Below, piece by piece: positions 34,438 through 41,771 of a stretch of 64,000 bases of DNA. The position numbers and the translations under genes are program-made. The stretch is from Actinomycetes bacterium. Lineage in GTDB: Bacteria; Actinomycetota; Actinomycetes; Actinomycetales; Microbacteriaceae. Location: positions 31,246 through 95,245 of the forward strand of contig JAEZHW010000006.1 in the NCBI GenBank assembly GCA_023436775.1. Direction: 5' to 3'. Positions within the stretch are counted from its first letter, which is position 1. The number at the start of each line of letters is the position of its first letter. Under the pieces are notes generated by a model. That model had not been told where the DNA came from, did not search any database, and worked only from the letters and a program-made list of their open reading frames with translations.

Positions 34438-35198
34438 GCCAAGACTCCAATGTCTGCTCGGGGCAGGGACGGGGGAAGGACGCTCATCAGAGCGTCGATA
34501 GCTTCGGGGGTGACGGCCGCGATGACGCAGCTCGCGGGACCGCCGCTGCGATCAAGGTCGACACCGTGATCGACCGTTGCTTGCCAGCTCAGGCCAGCGG
34601 TGTTGGCCAACACGCCCGCCTCGACCGCCACCCCCTTCGAGCCGACTGGCAGCGCGTCACTGACGCCATCAAGTCGCATCACCGCCTGCAGCGTTTCCAG
34701 CGAGATCATCCGGTCATCGCCAATCTCGATCTGGTCGTGCGGAGCGCTCGTGGGGCGGCCGAGCAGGATGAGGTGCTCCCCGGCCTTGGCCGTGCCCGGG
34801 CGGAAGCGCTCCGGGGCGACTTGGCCTAGGACGGTGACGCCGACACCGGTCGCCGTAACCGGCACGTTGTCCTCGGTGCTACCGGTCACGCGATCGGGCC
34901 CGAGGCCGAGCGGGGCGATCAGTTCACGGATGGCAGCGATCATCTCTTTGCCGGTGGGGTCCATTTCCACGCAGAGTGCGTCCACGACCACGACCGGGGT
35001 CGCGCCGGCGGCGAGGATCTCCACCAGCGGCACGCGGGCGGCGAAGTGCGCCACCGTTGCCGGCGTTGCCGGATAGGTATCACCGGGCTTCGACCCAATC
35101 GACCCAACCGAGTCGCAGGCGATCACCCAGGACGGACCGTCCGTCTGGTCCACGATGGTGAGATCGCGGACCAGACGGACGTGCAACTGATTCAGCAT
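34434..35198 (-). CDS. cblS: AIR-synthase-like kinase, probable alpha-ribazole kinase CblS
   Basis: A 254-residue member of the PurM/ThiL (AIR synthase related) superfamily. Visible: VIACDSVGSIGSKPGD (nucleotide/metal region), ARVPLVEILAAGATPVVVVDALCVEMDPTGKEMI, and VTGSTEDNVPVTATGVGVTVLG. This pattern matches my memory of CblS, which phosphorylates alpha-ribazole taken up by CblT in Firmicutes and some actinobacteria. Direct neighbours are a CblT-like S component and an ECF module, which strengthens the call. It overlaps ecfA by four bases. Alternative: an undefined ThiL-like kinase for another nucleoside or vitamin. Confidence 0.72.
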   Translation of the reverse strand: MLNQLHVRLVRDLTIVDQTDGPSWVIACDSVGSIGSKPGDTYPATPATVAHFAARVPLVEILAAGATPVVVVDALCVEMDPTGKEMIAAIRELIAPLGLGPDRVTGSTEDNVPVTATGVGVTVLGQVAPERFRPGTAKAGEHLILLGRPTSAPHDQIEIGDDRMISLETLQAVMRLDGVSDALPVGSKGVAVEAGVLANTAGLSWQATVDHGVDLDRSGGPASCVIAAVTPEAIDALMSVLPPSLPRADIGVLA

Positions 35199-35222
35199 GA
35201 TGTCCTTGTTGGGATCGATGCC

Positions 35223-35789
35223 TTAGGCAGTCGGTGCCTCGAGCTCAGCCTCGGCGCCGTGACGGCCGCCCTTGCTGTTCTCGGACAGGCCCGTGGCGTC
35301 CAGCACCTTCACCACCGCGACCGCGATCAGCACGTTGATGGCCGAGCCAACCACGAGCGGGAGGAGGAGGGTCATGAAGATACCGACACCGTAGATCGGG
35401 ATCAACAGCGCTGCACCACCGACACCGTTGAGGATGATGCCGACCGGGATCGCGATCCAGATGTTGGTGCGACGTGCGACCCAACCAAAGAGGAAGACGA
35501 ACACGATCATCGAGGCGGCCACCAGCAGGTGGATCGGCAGACCCAGCGGGAAGCCGGTCACCAAGGCCGAGAACAGGTGGCCAATGAAGCCGACGATGGC
35601 GCCCTCACCCGGGCTGAACGCTGCCGCGGCGACGAAGGCCGGGGCCGAGTCGAGGGCAACGGTGCCCGTCGGGCTCGGGATCTTGATGAAGGCACCGACC
35701 GCACTCAGTGCGATCAGGATGGCGACCCGGGCGATGCGGCGCGGGGTGAAGAACCGAGCGCCAGCGCCTTTGCTTGCGTTGTTGGACAT
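35223..35789 (-). CDS. cblT: ECF transporter S component, CblT-like
   Basis: A 188-residue membrane protein with about five to six helices, the substrate-binding subunit. The segment FIKIPSPTGTVALDSAPAFVAAAAFSPGEGAIVGFIGHLFSALVTGFPLGLPIHLLVA fits CblT (alpha-ribazole importer) as I recall it; the PSPTGT loop is characteristic. An AAAGGAGG site precedes the ATG. It follows gntR by 42 bases and precedes the kinase gene by 24 bases, so regulator, transporter and kinase are co-transcribed. Confidence 0.78.
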   Translation of the reverse strand: MSNNASKGAGARFFTPRRIARVAILIALSAVGAFIKIPSPTGTVALDSAPAFVAAAAFSPGEGAIVGFIGHLFSALVTGFPLGLPIHLLVAASMIVFVFLFGWVARRTNIWIAIPVGIILNGVGGAALLIPIYGVGIFMTLLLPLVVGSAINVLIAVAVVKVLDATGLSENSKGGRHGAEAELEAPTA

Positions 35790-35831
35790 GTGTGTTCCTC
35801 CTTTGGAACAGGTGTGTGGGTACCGCGGGTA

Positions 35832-36632
35832 TTACGGCTGTGGCGTGGTCAACGCCGGTGTGCCGAGGTCCAGTTCTGCGGTGAACGAGAACCGATCGGC
35901 GCGCAGCAGACTCTTGACGACTTCTAGGGGTCGCCCATCGCTGTCAACAGTGCTGCGTTCCACGAGCAGGGCAGGATCGCCGGGGCGACGCTCCAACTCG
36001 GTGGCTTCAAACTCGTCCAGAACCGTGGCCGAGAGCCGCTCGGTGGCTCGGCTCGGGACGAGACCAAAGTGATCGCGCAGGACCGCATACAGGGAGCGAT
36101 CCTCCATGTTCAGGTCCAGCAGGCCAGCGCAACGCTCGGCCGGGAGCCACACCGTTTCGAGCGCGGCCGGGGTGCCATCGAGCGAGCGGACGCGCTGCAG
36201 CATGATGGCACTTTCGCTGTCGTCGGGCAGCGACAGTTGCTGGGCAATGGCGCGCTGCGGGATGACTGGACGCAGGTCCAGGACACGAGACCGCACCCGA
36301 ACGCCACGTTGCGACAGCTCCGTGGTGAAGCCGGTGAGATGACGCAGCGAGCCCTCGACGCGAGGCTGCGAGACGTAGGTGCCGTCACCCTGACGGCGAA
36401 ACACCAGACCCTCGCGCTCCAGACGAGCCAACGCTTGCCGGACAGTCTGGCGGCTGACGCCGACCGTTTCTGCGATGGTGCGCTCGGTGGGCAGTTTGGT
36501 GCCGGGCGAGAACGGACCATGGCCAAGCAGCGTGCGCAGTGCCTCGAAGAGCTGGTAGTAGGCCGGGGCAGGCCCCTCCGCACTGATCGTCAGGCGGCGT
36601 AAGAGGTCATCGCTGGGTGTCGTCTCCGACAT
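35832..36632 (-). CDS. GntR-family (HutC subfamily) regulator
   Basis: About 266 residues. N-terminal winged helix: AYYQLFEALRTLL, KLPTERTIAETVGVSRQTVRQALARLEREGLVFRRQGDGTYVS. C-terminal UTRA effector domain (about 95-255) including TGFTTELSQRGVRVRSRVLDL, RVRSLDGTPAALETVWLPAERC and RPGDPALLVERSTVDSDGRPLE. Effectors of HutC members are usually the transported or metabolised small molecule, here perhaps alpha-ribazole or a relative. The ATG at 36632 is preceded by AGGGGG; GTG at 36638 is an alternative. First gene of the operon; candidate operators lie just upstream. Confidence 0.9.
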   Translation of the reverse strand: MSETTPSDDLLRRLTISAEGPAPAYYQLFEALRTLLGHGPFSPGTKLPTERTIAETVGVSRQTVRQALARLEREGLVFRRQGDGTYVSQPRVEGSLRHLTGFTTELSQRGVRVRSRVLDLRPVIPQRAIAQQLSLPDDSESAIMLQRVRSLDGTPAALETVWLPAERCAGLLDLNMEDRSLYAVLRDHFGLVPSRATERLSATVLDEFEATELERRPGDPALLVERSTVDSDGRPLEVVKSLLRADRFSFTAELDLGTPALTTPQP

Positions 36633-36649
36633 CGCCACCCCCTGCGCTC

Positions 36650-36703
36650 AATTGGGCCATGATTGGTTCGGTCGGCACCTATCATGGCCCAATTTGGGCC
36701 CAA
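36650..36703. promoter_or_regulatory. Candidate operators for the GntR regulator
   Basis: A perfect 14-base inverted repeat, AATTGGGCCATGAT (36650-36663) and ATCATGGCCCAATT (36681-36694), with 17 bases between. The right arm runs straight into TTGGGCCCAA (36694-36703), a perfect 10-base palindrome. All share the core TTGGGCC. It is 18-71 bases upstream of the regulator's start codon, where an autoregulatory site is expected. Confidence 0.65.
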
Positions 36704-36754
36704 TGTGGAGGCTGAACGCCTTGGAGCGGGCAGCTTGGCAAGAATCGTCAAACG

Positions 36755-36784
36755 ACAACGGCCGAGCAGCAGCTCGGCCGTTGT
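36755..36784. terminator. Hairpin downstream of DUF3817 gene
   Basis: Perfect 13-base arms ACAACGGCCGAGC and GCTCGGCCGTTGT with a four-base loop. It lies 35 bases after the DUF3817 stop codon on the minus strand, followed by a short T stretch, so it probably ends that transcript before the gntR promoter. Confidence 0.7.
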
Positions 36785-36818
36785 GCGCCTCCCACGAAGC
36801 GAGCGAAGTCGCTCCTGA

Positions 36819-37301
36819 CTACGACTTCGGGATCGGCGGACCAATCCAGAGGAAAAAGAAGTACAGCGCGATCACCGCGAGCACGATCAACACGCCGAAC
36901 AGCAGCGGGTGGCGCAGGAACCACACCATGATCGGGTCGTACCAGCGGCGCTCAGCTGCCGGCGGGACCTCGAGCTTCCACTGCCCTTCCAGGCGACCAG
37001 TGCGGGCCAGCCAGCGCTCGACCGGCAGAGTGGCGTAGGGCACGATGGCGCTCAGTACGGTGACCACACCCAGCCACACCGGCCAACGCTGGTGGAAGGT
37101 CAGCAACACGGCGGTCGCACCGTAGGACAAGAAGACGAATCCGTGAATCGAACCACCGATGACGGCGGCGATGTCGAGGCTGAAGGCGTACTTGAAGATC
37201 AAGCCGAGGATCAGCAGGGTCCAGGACACCATCTCAGCGAGGGCCAGGACACGGAACAGAGTTTTCGGGGCGCGGAACACCCTTGCAGGATACCAACACA
37301 T
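36819..37301 (-). CDS. DUF3817 integral membrane protein
   Basis: About 160 residues with four or five hydrophobic segments. The N-terminal part (LFRVLALAEMVSWTLLILGLIFKY, then GGSIHGFVFLSYGATAVLL) matches the DUF3817 membrane family common in actinobacteria. A C-terminal cytoplasmic stretch and a last helix (LLFGVLIVLAVIALYFFFLW) follow. Function unknown. The start is uncertain: ATG at 37301 or GTG at 37280, neither with a ribosome binding site. It stands alone, 33 bases from the phosphatase gene on the same strand. Confidence 0.8.
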   Translation of the reverse strand: MCWYPARVFRAPKTLFRVLALAEMVSWTLLILGLIFKYAFSLDIAAVIGGSIHGFVFLSYGATAVLLTFHQRWPVWLGVVTVLSAIVPYATLPVERWLARTGRLEGQWKLEVPPAAERRWYDPIMVWFLRHPLLFGVLIVLAVIALYFFFLWIGPPIPKS

Positions 37302-37334
37302 TGTTGGGAAAACGATCGGCGTAGCGCGGCGCGT

Positions 37335-37748
37335 TCAGTCCTCGCCGAGCAGCTCCGCCAGTAACGCCTCCACCCGCGCGCGAATCTGGTCACGAATGAC
37401 CCGCACCTGCTCGATCCCCTGCCCAGCCGGGTCATCGAGCACCCAGTCTTCGTAGCGCTTGCCAGGGTAGATCGGGCAGACGTCACCGCAGCCCATGGTG
37501 ATCACAGCATCCGAGGCGCGCACCGCCTCGTCGGCAAGTAAGCGCGGCACCGCCGCACTGATGTCGATCCCGAGCTCGGCCATTGCCGCCACCGCCACAG
37601 GATTGATCGAGTCCTTCGGCGCCGAGCCCGCGGAGCGGATCACCACCCGATCCCCCGCCATCGCGCGCAGGAACCCGGCCGCCATCTGCGAACGGCCTGC
37701 ATTGTGCACACAGACGAACAGCACCGACGGTGCAGCAGCTTCGGTCAC
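37335..37748 (-). CDS. ArsC-type low-molecular-weight phosphatase/arsenate reductase
   Basis: About 137 residues of the low-molecular-weight tyrosine phosphatase fold. The P-loop is CVHNAGRS (Cys-x5-Arg-Ser), and a second redox segment MGCGDVCP supplies the extra cysteines used by thioredoxin- or mycothiol-linked arsenate reductases. GTG at 37748 has GAGGGGG six bases upstream; upstream ATGs lack spacing. No arsR, acr3 or other arsenic gene is adjacent; a SulP transporter gene lies 36 bases upstream on the same strand, so the two may be co-transcribed. Confidence 0.85.
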   Translation of the reverse strand: MTEAAAPSVLFVCVHNAGRSQMAAGFLRAMAGDRVVIRSAGSAPKDSINPVAVAAMAELGIDISAAVPRLLADEAVRASDAVITMGCGDVCPIYPGKRYEDWVLDDPAGQGIEQVRVIRDQIRARVEALLAELLGED

Positions 37749-37784
37749 GTACATCCCCCTCATTCTGGCCGGTCGGCCGCAGCC

Positions 37785-39284
37785 TTAGTCAAGCCCAAAA
37801 CCACCGGCAAGGCGCGCATGCATGCGCGCACTGGCCTCGTTCATACCGACCACCTCGACGGTCTTGCCGCGGTTAGCATATCGGTGCGCGATGGCATCGA
37901 GCGCGGCCACGCTCGATGCGTCCCAGATGTGCGAGGCACTGAGGTCGATCACCACCCTGTTCGGGTCCTCTGCGTACTCAAACTGATTCGTCAGATCGTT
38001 GCTCGAGGCAAAGAACAGCGCCCCTTGAACGGTGTATCGCACCGATTCCGGTTCGCCGTTGGCACCAAACAGCACCGCACGCGTCACGTGCTGGAAGTGC
38101 GCCACCCGGCGAGCGAACAGCACCATCGCCGTCAGCACGCCAATCACCGCACCGACCGCCAAATTCCCAGTGGTAAGCACCCCCGCCATGGTGAGGAACA
38201 TTACCGCGGTCTCGCTCTTTGGCATGCGCCGCAGGGTGGACGGCTTGAGCGAGTGCCAGTCGACGGTTGCGATCGCCACCACAATCATCACCGCCACCAA
38301 GGCTGCCATCGGGATCACCGCGACCACGTCGCTGAGCAGCAGCACCAGCACCAGCAGGAAGGCGCCGCTGAGGAAGGTCGATACCCTCGAGCGAGCGCCA
38401 GCCACCTTGACGTTCATCATGGTCTGGCCGATCACCGCGCAGCCGCCCATACCGCCGAGCAAACCCGAGAGGATATTCGCCCCGCCCTGGCCCCACGACT
38501 CCCGGGTCTTATCGGACCGCGTGTCGGTCACCTCGTCGACGAGCTTTGCGGCGATGAGTGACTCCAGCAGTCCCACCACGGCCATGGCGAAGGCGTAGGG
38601 CGCAATGATGCCAAGCGTCTCGAAGGTGAGTGGCACGTCCGGAATGAACAGCGTCGGGAAGGCCCGCGGCAGTTCGCCCTGGTCCCCCACCGTCGGCACA
38701 GCAATGTTGGCGAGGACCGTGATGACGGTCACCACAATGATCGCTACCAGCGGGGCGGGGATGGTCTTGGTGATTCGCGGCCAGATTGCCATGATCACCA
38801 GCGCGATACCGATCAGGACATACACCATCCACGGCTTCTCAATCACGTGCGGGATCTGTGACGACAGCATGAGCAGCGCCAAGGAGTTCAAGAAGCCCAC
38901 CATCACACTGCGCGGCACGAAGCGCATCAGCTTCGCCACCCCCAGCACTGCCATCACAATCTGGAGGACTCCGCCGAGCAGGACGGTCGCAATCAAGTAG
39001 TCAAGGCCATGCTCGCGAGCGACCGGTGCGACCACCAGCGCCACCGCAGCGGTCGATGCGGTGATCATGGCCGGGCGTCCACCGAGGAATGCGATCGCCA
39101 CGCCCATCACAAATGACGAGTACAGACCAACCCGCGGATCCACGCCCGCGATGATGGCGAAGGAAATCGCCTCTGGAATCAGTGCCAGGGCCACCACGAG
39201 CCCCGCCAAGGACTCCCGCAGCAACAGTCGTGGACTGCGCAGCACAGCAAGCACCGACGAGTCATCGCGACGAGAGTGCGGCAT
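37785..39284 (-). CDS. SulP family anion transporter with STAS domain
   Basis: A 499-residue permease with about twelve to fourteen membrane segments and a C-terminal cytoplasmic STAS domain (about 405-495: DPNRVVIDLSASHIWDASSVAALDAIAHRYANRGKTVEVVGM). Family members move sulfate, bicarbonate or other anions; this one's substrate is not determined. Signature region near the start is LAGLVVALALIPEAISFAIIAGVDPRVGLYSSF. The ATG at 39284 lacks a clear ribosome binding site. It is followed closely by the ArsC-like phosphatase gene. Confidence 0.93.
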   Translation of the reverse strand: MPHSRRDDSSVLAVLRSPRLLLRESLAGLVVALALIPEAISFAIIAGVDPRVGLYSSFVMGVAIAFLGGRPAMITASTAAVALVVAPVAREHGLDYLIATVLLGGVLQIVMAVLGVAKLMRFVPRSVMVGFLNSLALLMLSSQIPHVIEKPWMVYVLIGIALVIMAIWPRITKTIPAPLVAIIVVTVITVLANIAVPTVGDQGELPRAFPTLFIPDVPLTFETLGIIAPYAFAMAVVGLLESLIAAKLVDEVTDTRSDKTRESWGQGGANILSGLLGGMGGCAVIGQTMMNVKVAGARSRVSTFLSGAFLLVLVLLLSDVVAVIPMAALVAVMIVVAIATVDWHSLKPSTLRRMPKSETAVMFLTMAGVLTTGNLAVGAVIGVLTAMVLFARRVAHFQHVTRAVLFGANGEPESVRYTVQGALFFASSNDLTNQFEYAEDPNRVVIDLSASHIWDASSVAALDAIAHRYANRGKTVEVVGMNEASARMHARLAGGFGLD

Positions 39285-39424
39285 CCGAGTCCATCCCGAA
39301 CCGTGCGGACGCTCACACCGAGCGTCACTGCCTTAAGACTACTCCAGCCGCGATCCCGGAACGCGCGGGAGCCTCGGATCCGGCAGGGCCTGGATCCTCG
39401 GTGGCAATGTGCGGCGACCGCGCG

Positions 39425-39850
39425 CTAGGCGGCCATGTCCGGCGGGCCAGCCTCGACCGCTGCCGGGTCCATCCAAAAGAACTCGAAGATGTTGCCGTCC
39501 GGATCGGCGACGGAGCGCTGGTACATGAACCCCATGTCGATGGCTTCCCGCGCCTCGGTGCCACCAGCGGCCACCGCTGTCGCAGCCAGTTCGTCGACTG
39601 CGTCGCGGGTTTCGCGCGTCAGGGCGACATAGACGCCGGCCGCCTCTTGCGGGTCAGCCACCGGTTTGTCATAGAACGATGCGAAATACTCGCGGGTGAG
39701 CAACATCAAGTAGATGGTCTCATCCACCTGAAAGCAGGCCGCATTCTCATCGGTGAACTTGGGCTGGTTGGTGAAGCCCAGACCTGTGAAATAGGCGATG
39801 CTGCGCGCGACATCCCGCACCGGCAAGTTGATAAATACCTGCGTAGCCAT
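39425..39850 (-). CDS. VOC (glyoxalase/bleomycin resistance) family protein
   Basis: A 141-residue metal-dependent fold protein with paired beta-alpha-beta modules: QVFINLPVRDVARSIAYFTGLGF at the start and SVADPDGNIFEFFWMDPAAV at the end. A lactoylglutathione lyase-like extradiol or resistance role is possible, but the specific reaction is unknown. The ATG at 39850 follows GAGGACC. It is divergent from dedA with 187 bases between. The 140 bases downstream towards sulP hold nothing recognisable. Confidence 0.88.
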   Translation of the reverse strand: MATQVFINLPVRDVARSIAYFTGLGFTNQPKFTDENAACFQVDETIYLMLLTREYFASFYDKPVADPQEAAGVYVALTRETRDAVDELAATAVAAGGTEAREAIDMGFMYQRSVADPDGNIFEFFWMDPAAVEAGPPDMAA

Positions 39851-40037
39851 GGTCCTCGTCCTTTCCCTGGCGTTGCTGTCAGCGTGGCAGACCCCGCAGG
39901 CCGACACAATGGTCGTTCACCGTGAACTGGCCAAAAACGAGCCGCAATCACACTCGGTCTGCGCGGACCGCTGTGCCATAGTGGAGTGTCGCACCCGGCG
40001 AGAGCCGATCGTCGGCCCCGACCAAACGAGGATGTGC

Positions 40038-40748
40038 ATGATCGAGACCGCTGCTGCGCTGATTGACAGCGAGTCGCTCATCACCGCGGCCGGCACCTGG
40101 GGACTCGCCCTGGTCTGCGCGATCGTCTTCGTAGAAACAGGGCTCCTCGTCGGCTTCCTGCTGCCGGGCGACACCCTGCTGCTGGTCACTGGCGTGCTGG
40201 TGTTCAGCGGGGTCATCCAGCAGCCAATCTGGCTGGTCTGCCTGTGTATATTTGTCTCCGCCTTCCTCGGCGACCAGGTCGGCTATCTGATCGGGTATCG
40301 CGGCGGACCAGCGGTGTTCGAACGTCGAGAGAAGGGCCTCATCTCGCGGGCCACCGTGGCGCAGACCGAGCGCTTCTTCGAGCGCTGGGGCGGCTGGGCC
40401 GTCACCTTCGCGCGATTCATCGCCTTCGTGCGGACCTTCTCGCCAGTCGCCGCCGGGATCGGCAAGATGCGCTACCGAACCTTCGTGCTGTTTAGCGTGT
40501 TGGGCTCCCTGGCCTGGGGGGTCGGTCTGACGCTGGCTGGCTGGGGCTTCGCGCACCTTCCTGGCGTCGCCGAATGGGTGATGGCATACATCGACCTGGT
40601 ACTGATCGGCGTCATCAGCCTGGCCGTGATCACCCTGGTGATCCATTCAATGCACCAGCGACACAAGGGCAAGGTTGCTGCGGCCGAGGAACGCGCCGTG
40701 GCCGAAGCGTGCGACCCGCCGCTCAGCTCCGCTGCAGTGGGGAACTAG
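40038..40748 (+). CDS. DedA family membrane protein
   Basis: A 236-residue DedA/SNARE-associated family protein with about five hydrophobic segments. Core family motif: FVETGLLVGFLLPGDTLLLVTGVL, then GDQVGYLIGYRGG and RFIAFVRTFSPVAAGIGKMRYRTF. DedA proteins flip undecaprenyl phosphate or phospholipids in several bacteria. The ATG at 40038 has GAGG six bases upstream; ATG at 40032 is too close. It converges with the cation-efflux gene over 13 bases. Confidence 0.92.
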   Translation: MIETAAALIDSESLITAAGTWGLALVCAIVFVETGLLVGFLLPGDTLLLVTGVLVFSGVIQQPIWLVCLCIFVSAFLGDQVGYLIGYRGGPAVFERREKGLISRATVAQTERFFERWGGWAVTFARFIAFVRTFSPVAAGIGKMRYRTFVLFSVLGSLAWGVGLTLAGWGFAHLPGVAEWVMAYIDLVLIGVISLAVITLVIHSMHQRHKGKVAAAEERAVAEACDPPLSSAAVGN

Positions 40749-40761
40749 ACCGCCTCGCCAC

Positions 40762-41703
40762 TTAGTCGTGCAGGTGCGCCTCGCGCGCCAGGTAGCCAGC
40801 CGGCTCCAACTGCAGGGTGGTGTGTCGAACGCCGAAATGCGTGTCGAGGCAGCCTGACAGCTCGGTGAGCACAGCGCTCACGCGGCCCTCGGTGAAGACC
40901 AAGCCATCTACCTGCACATGGGCGGTCACGATGAGCTCCCCTTCGGTCAACTGCCACGCGTGCATGTCGTGGACCGCCAGGACACCGGGTGACGCCAGCA
41001 GGTGCTCGCGCATCCGCTCAACCTCGACCGGATCCGGTGCCGACTCGCTCAGGACCCGTTGCACCTGCCACAGCAGTGCGAGACCGCGAGGAATGATCAA
41101 TGCGGCGATCACCAGCGAGGCAATGGCGTCCGCCTCGACGAATCCGGTCGTCCAGATCACCACTGCCGCCGCTATCACCAACACCGAGCCGATGCTGTCC
41201 CCGAGGACATGCAAGTACGCCCCTCGCACATTCATGGAGGCACCTTGCCCGCCATGGAGCACCGCCAGGGCGACCAAGTTCGCCACCAAGCCAGCAATGG
41301 CGACGATCAGCATCGGGACCGAGTCGATCTCGGGCTGCGTCTCAGCGAACAGCCGCAGCACCCCACCGATCGCAATCGCGATGCCAGCGATGACCAACAA
41401 CACGGCATTGATACCCGCCCCGAACACTTCGAAGCGGCGGAACCCGTAGGTGTGTCGGCTCGTCGCCGGCCGCAGTGCGACCTGGGCCGCAATCAGTGAG
41501 ACGATCAGCGCAATGAGATCCGAGGCCATATGGCCTGTGTCAGCCAGCAACGCGAGGGAGCCGGACAGCAGCACGCCGATGCCCTGGACCACCACGAACA
41601 CGGCGATAACAAGGGTCGCCAGCACCAGCCGCTGACGGTCCTGCGTGGGTGCGTGGAAGTGATCATGCGCGCCGGACGACCCAGACGCGTGCTGCCGACT
41701 CAT
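40762..41703 (-). CDS. Cation diffusion facilitator (zinc/cation efflux)
   Basis: A 313-residue CDF transporter, probably Zn2+/H+ antiporter. N-terminal His-rich lead (SGAHDHFHAPTQD), six helices with the metal-site signatures LLADTGHMASDLIALI and HVLGDSIGSVLVIAAAVVI (His-x3-Asp pairs), and a C-terminal cytoplasmic domain with VLAVHDMHAWQLTEGELIVTAHVQV. The HDxxD-type sites are consistent with Zn. A TAGCGT element ends six bases before the ATG at 41703. No regulator is adjacent. Confidence 0.92.
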   Translation of the reverse strand: MSRQHASGSSGAHDHFHAPTQDRQRLVLATLVIAVFVVVQGIGVLLSGSLALLADTGHMASDLIALIVSLIAAQVALRPATSRHTYGFRRFEVFGAGINAVLLVIAGIAIAIGGVLRLFAETQPEIDSVPMLIVAIAGLVANLVALAVLHGGQGASMNVRGAYLHVLGDSIGSVLVIAAAVVIWTTGFVEADAIASLVIAALIIPRGLALLWQVQRVLSESAPDPVEVERMREHLLASPGVLAVHDMHAWQLTEGELIVTAHVQVDGLVFTEGRVSAVLTELSGCLDTHFGVRHTTLQLEPAGYLAREAHLHD

Positions 41704-41721
41704 ACTTCCACGCTAGACGGG

Positions 41722-41763
41722 GTCGTTCCCGAGAGCCACCGCCGCGAGGCTCTCGGGAACGAC
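41722..41763. terminator. Strong hairpin terminator of pckG
   Basis: Perfect 16-base arms GTCGTTCCCGAGAGCC and its complement with a 10-base loop, nine bases after the pckG stop codon. It also insulates the promoter of the cation efflux gene. Confidence 0.85.
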
Positions 41764-41771
41764 ACCCATTC

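Noticed and set aside
35790..36700. Cobalamin or other riboswitch upstream of the ECF operon
   Set aside because: I see no conserved B12-box-like or other riboswitch core; only the GntR operator-like repeats are visible.
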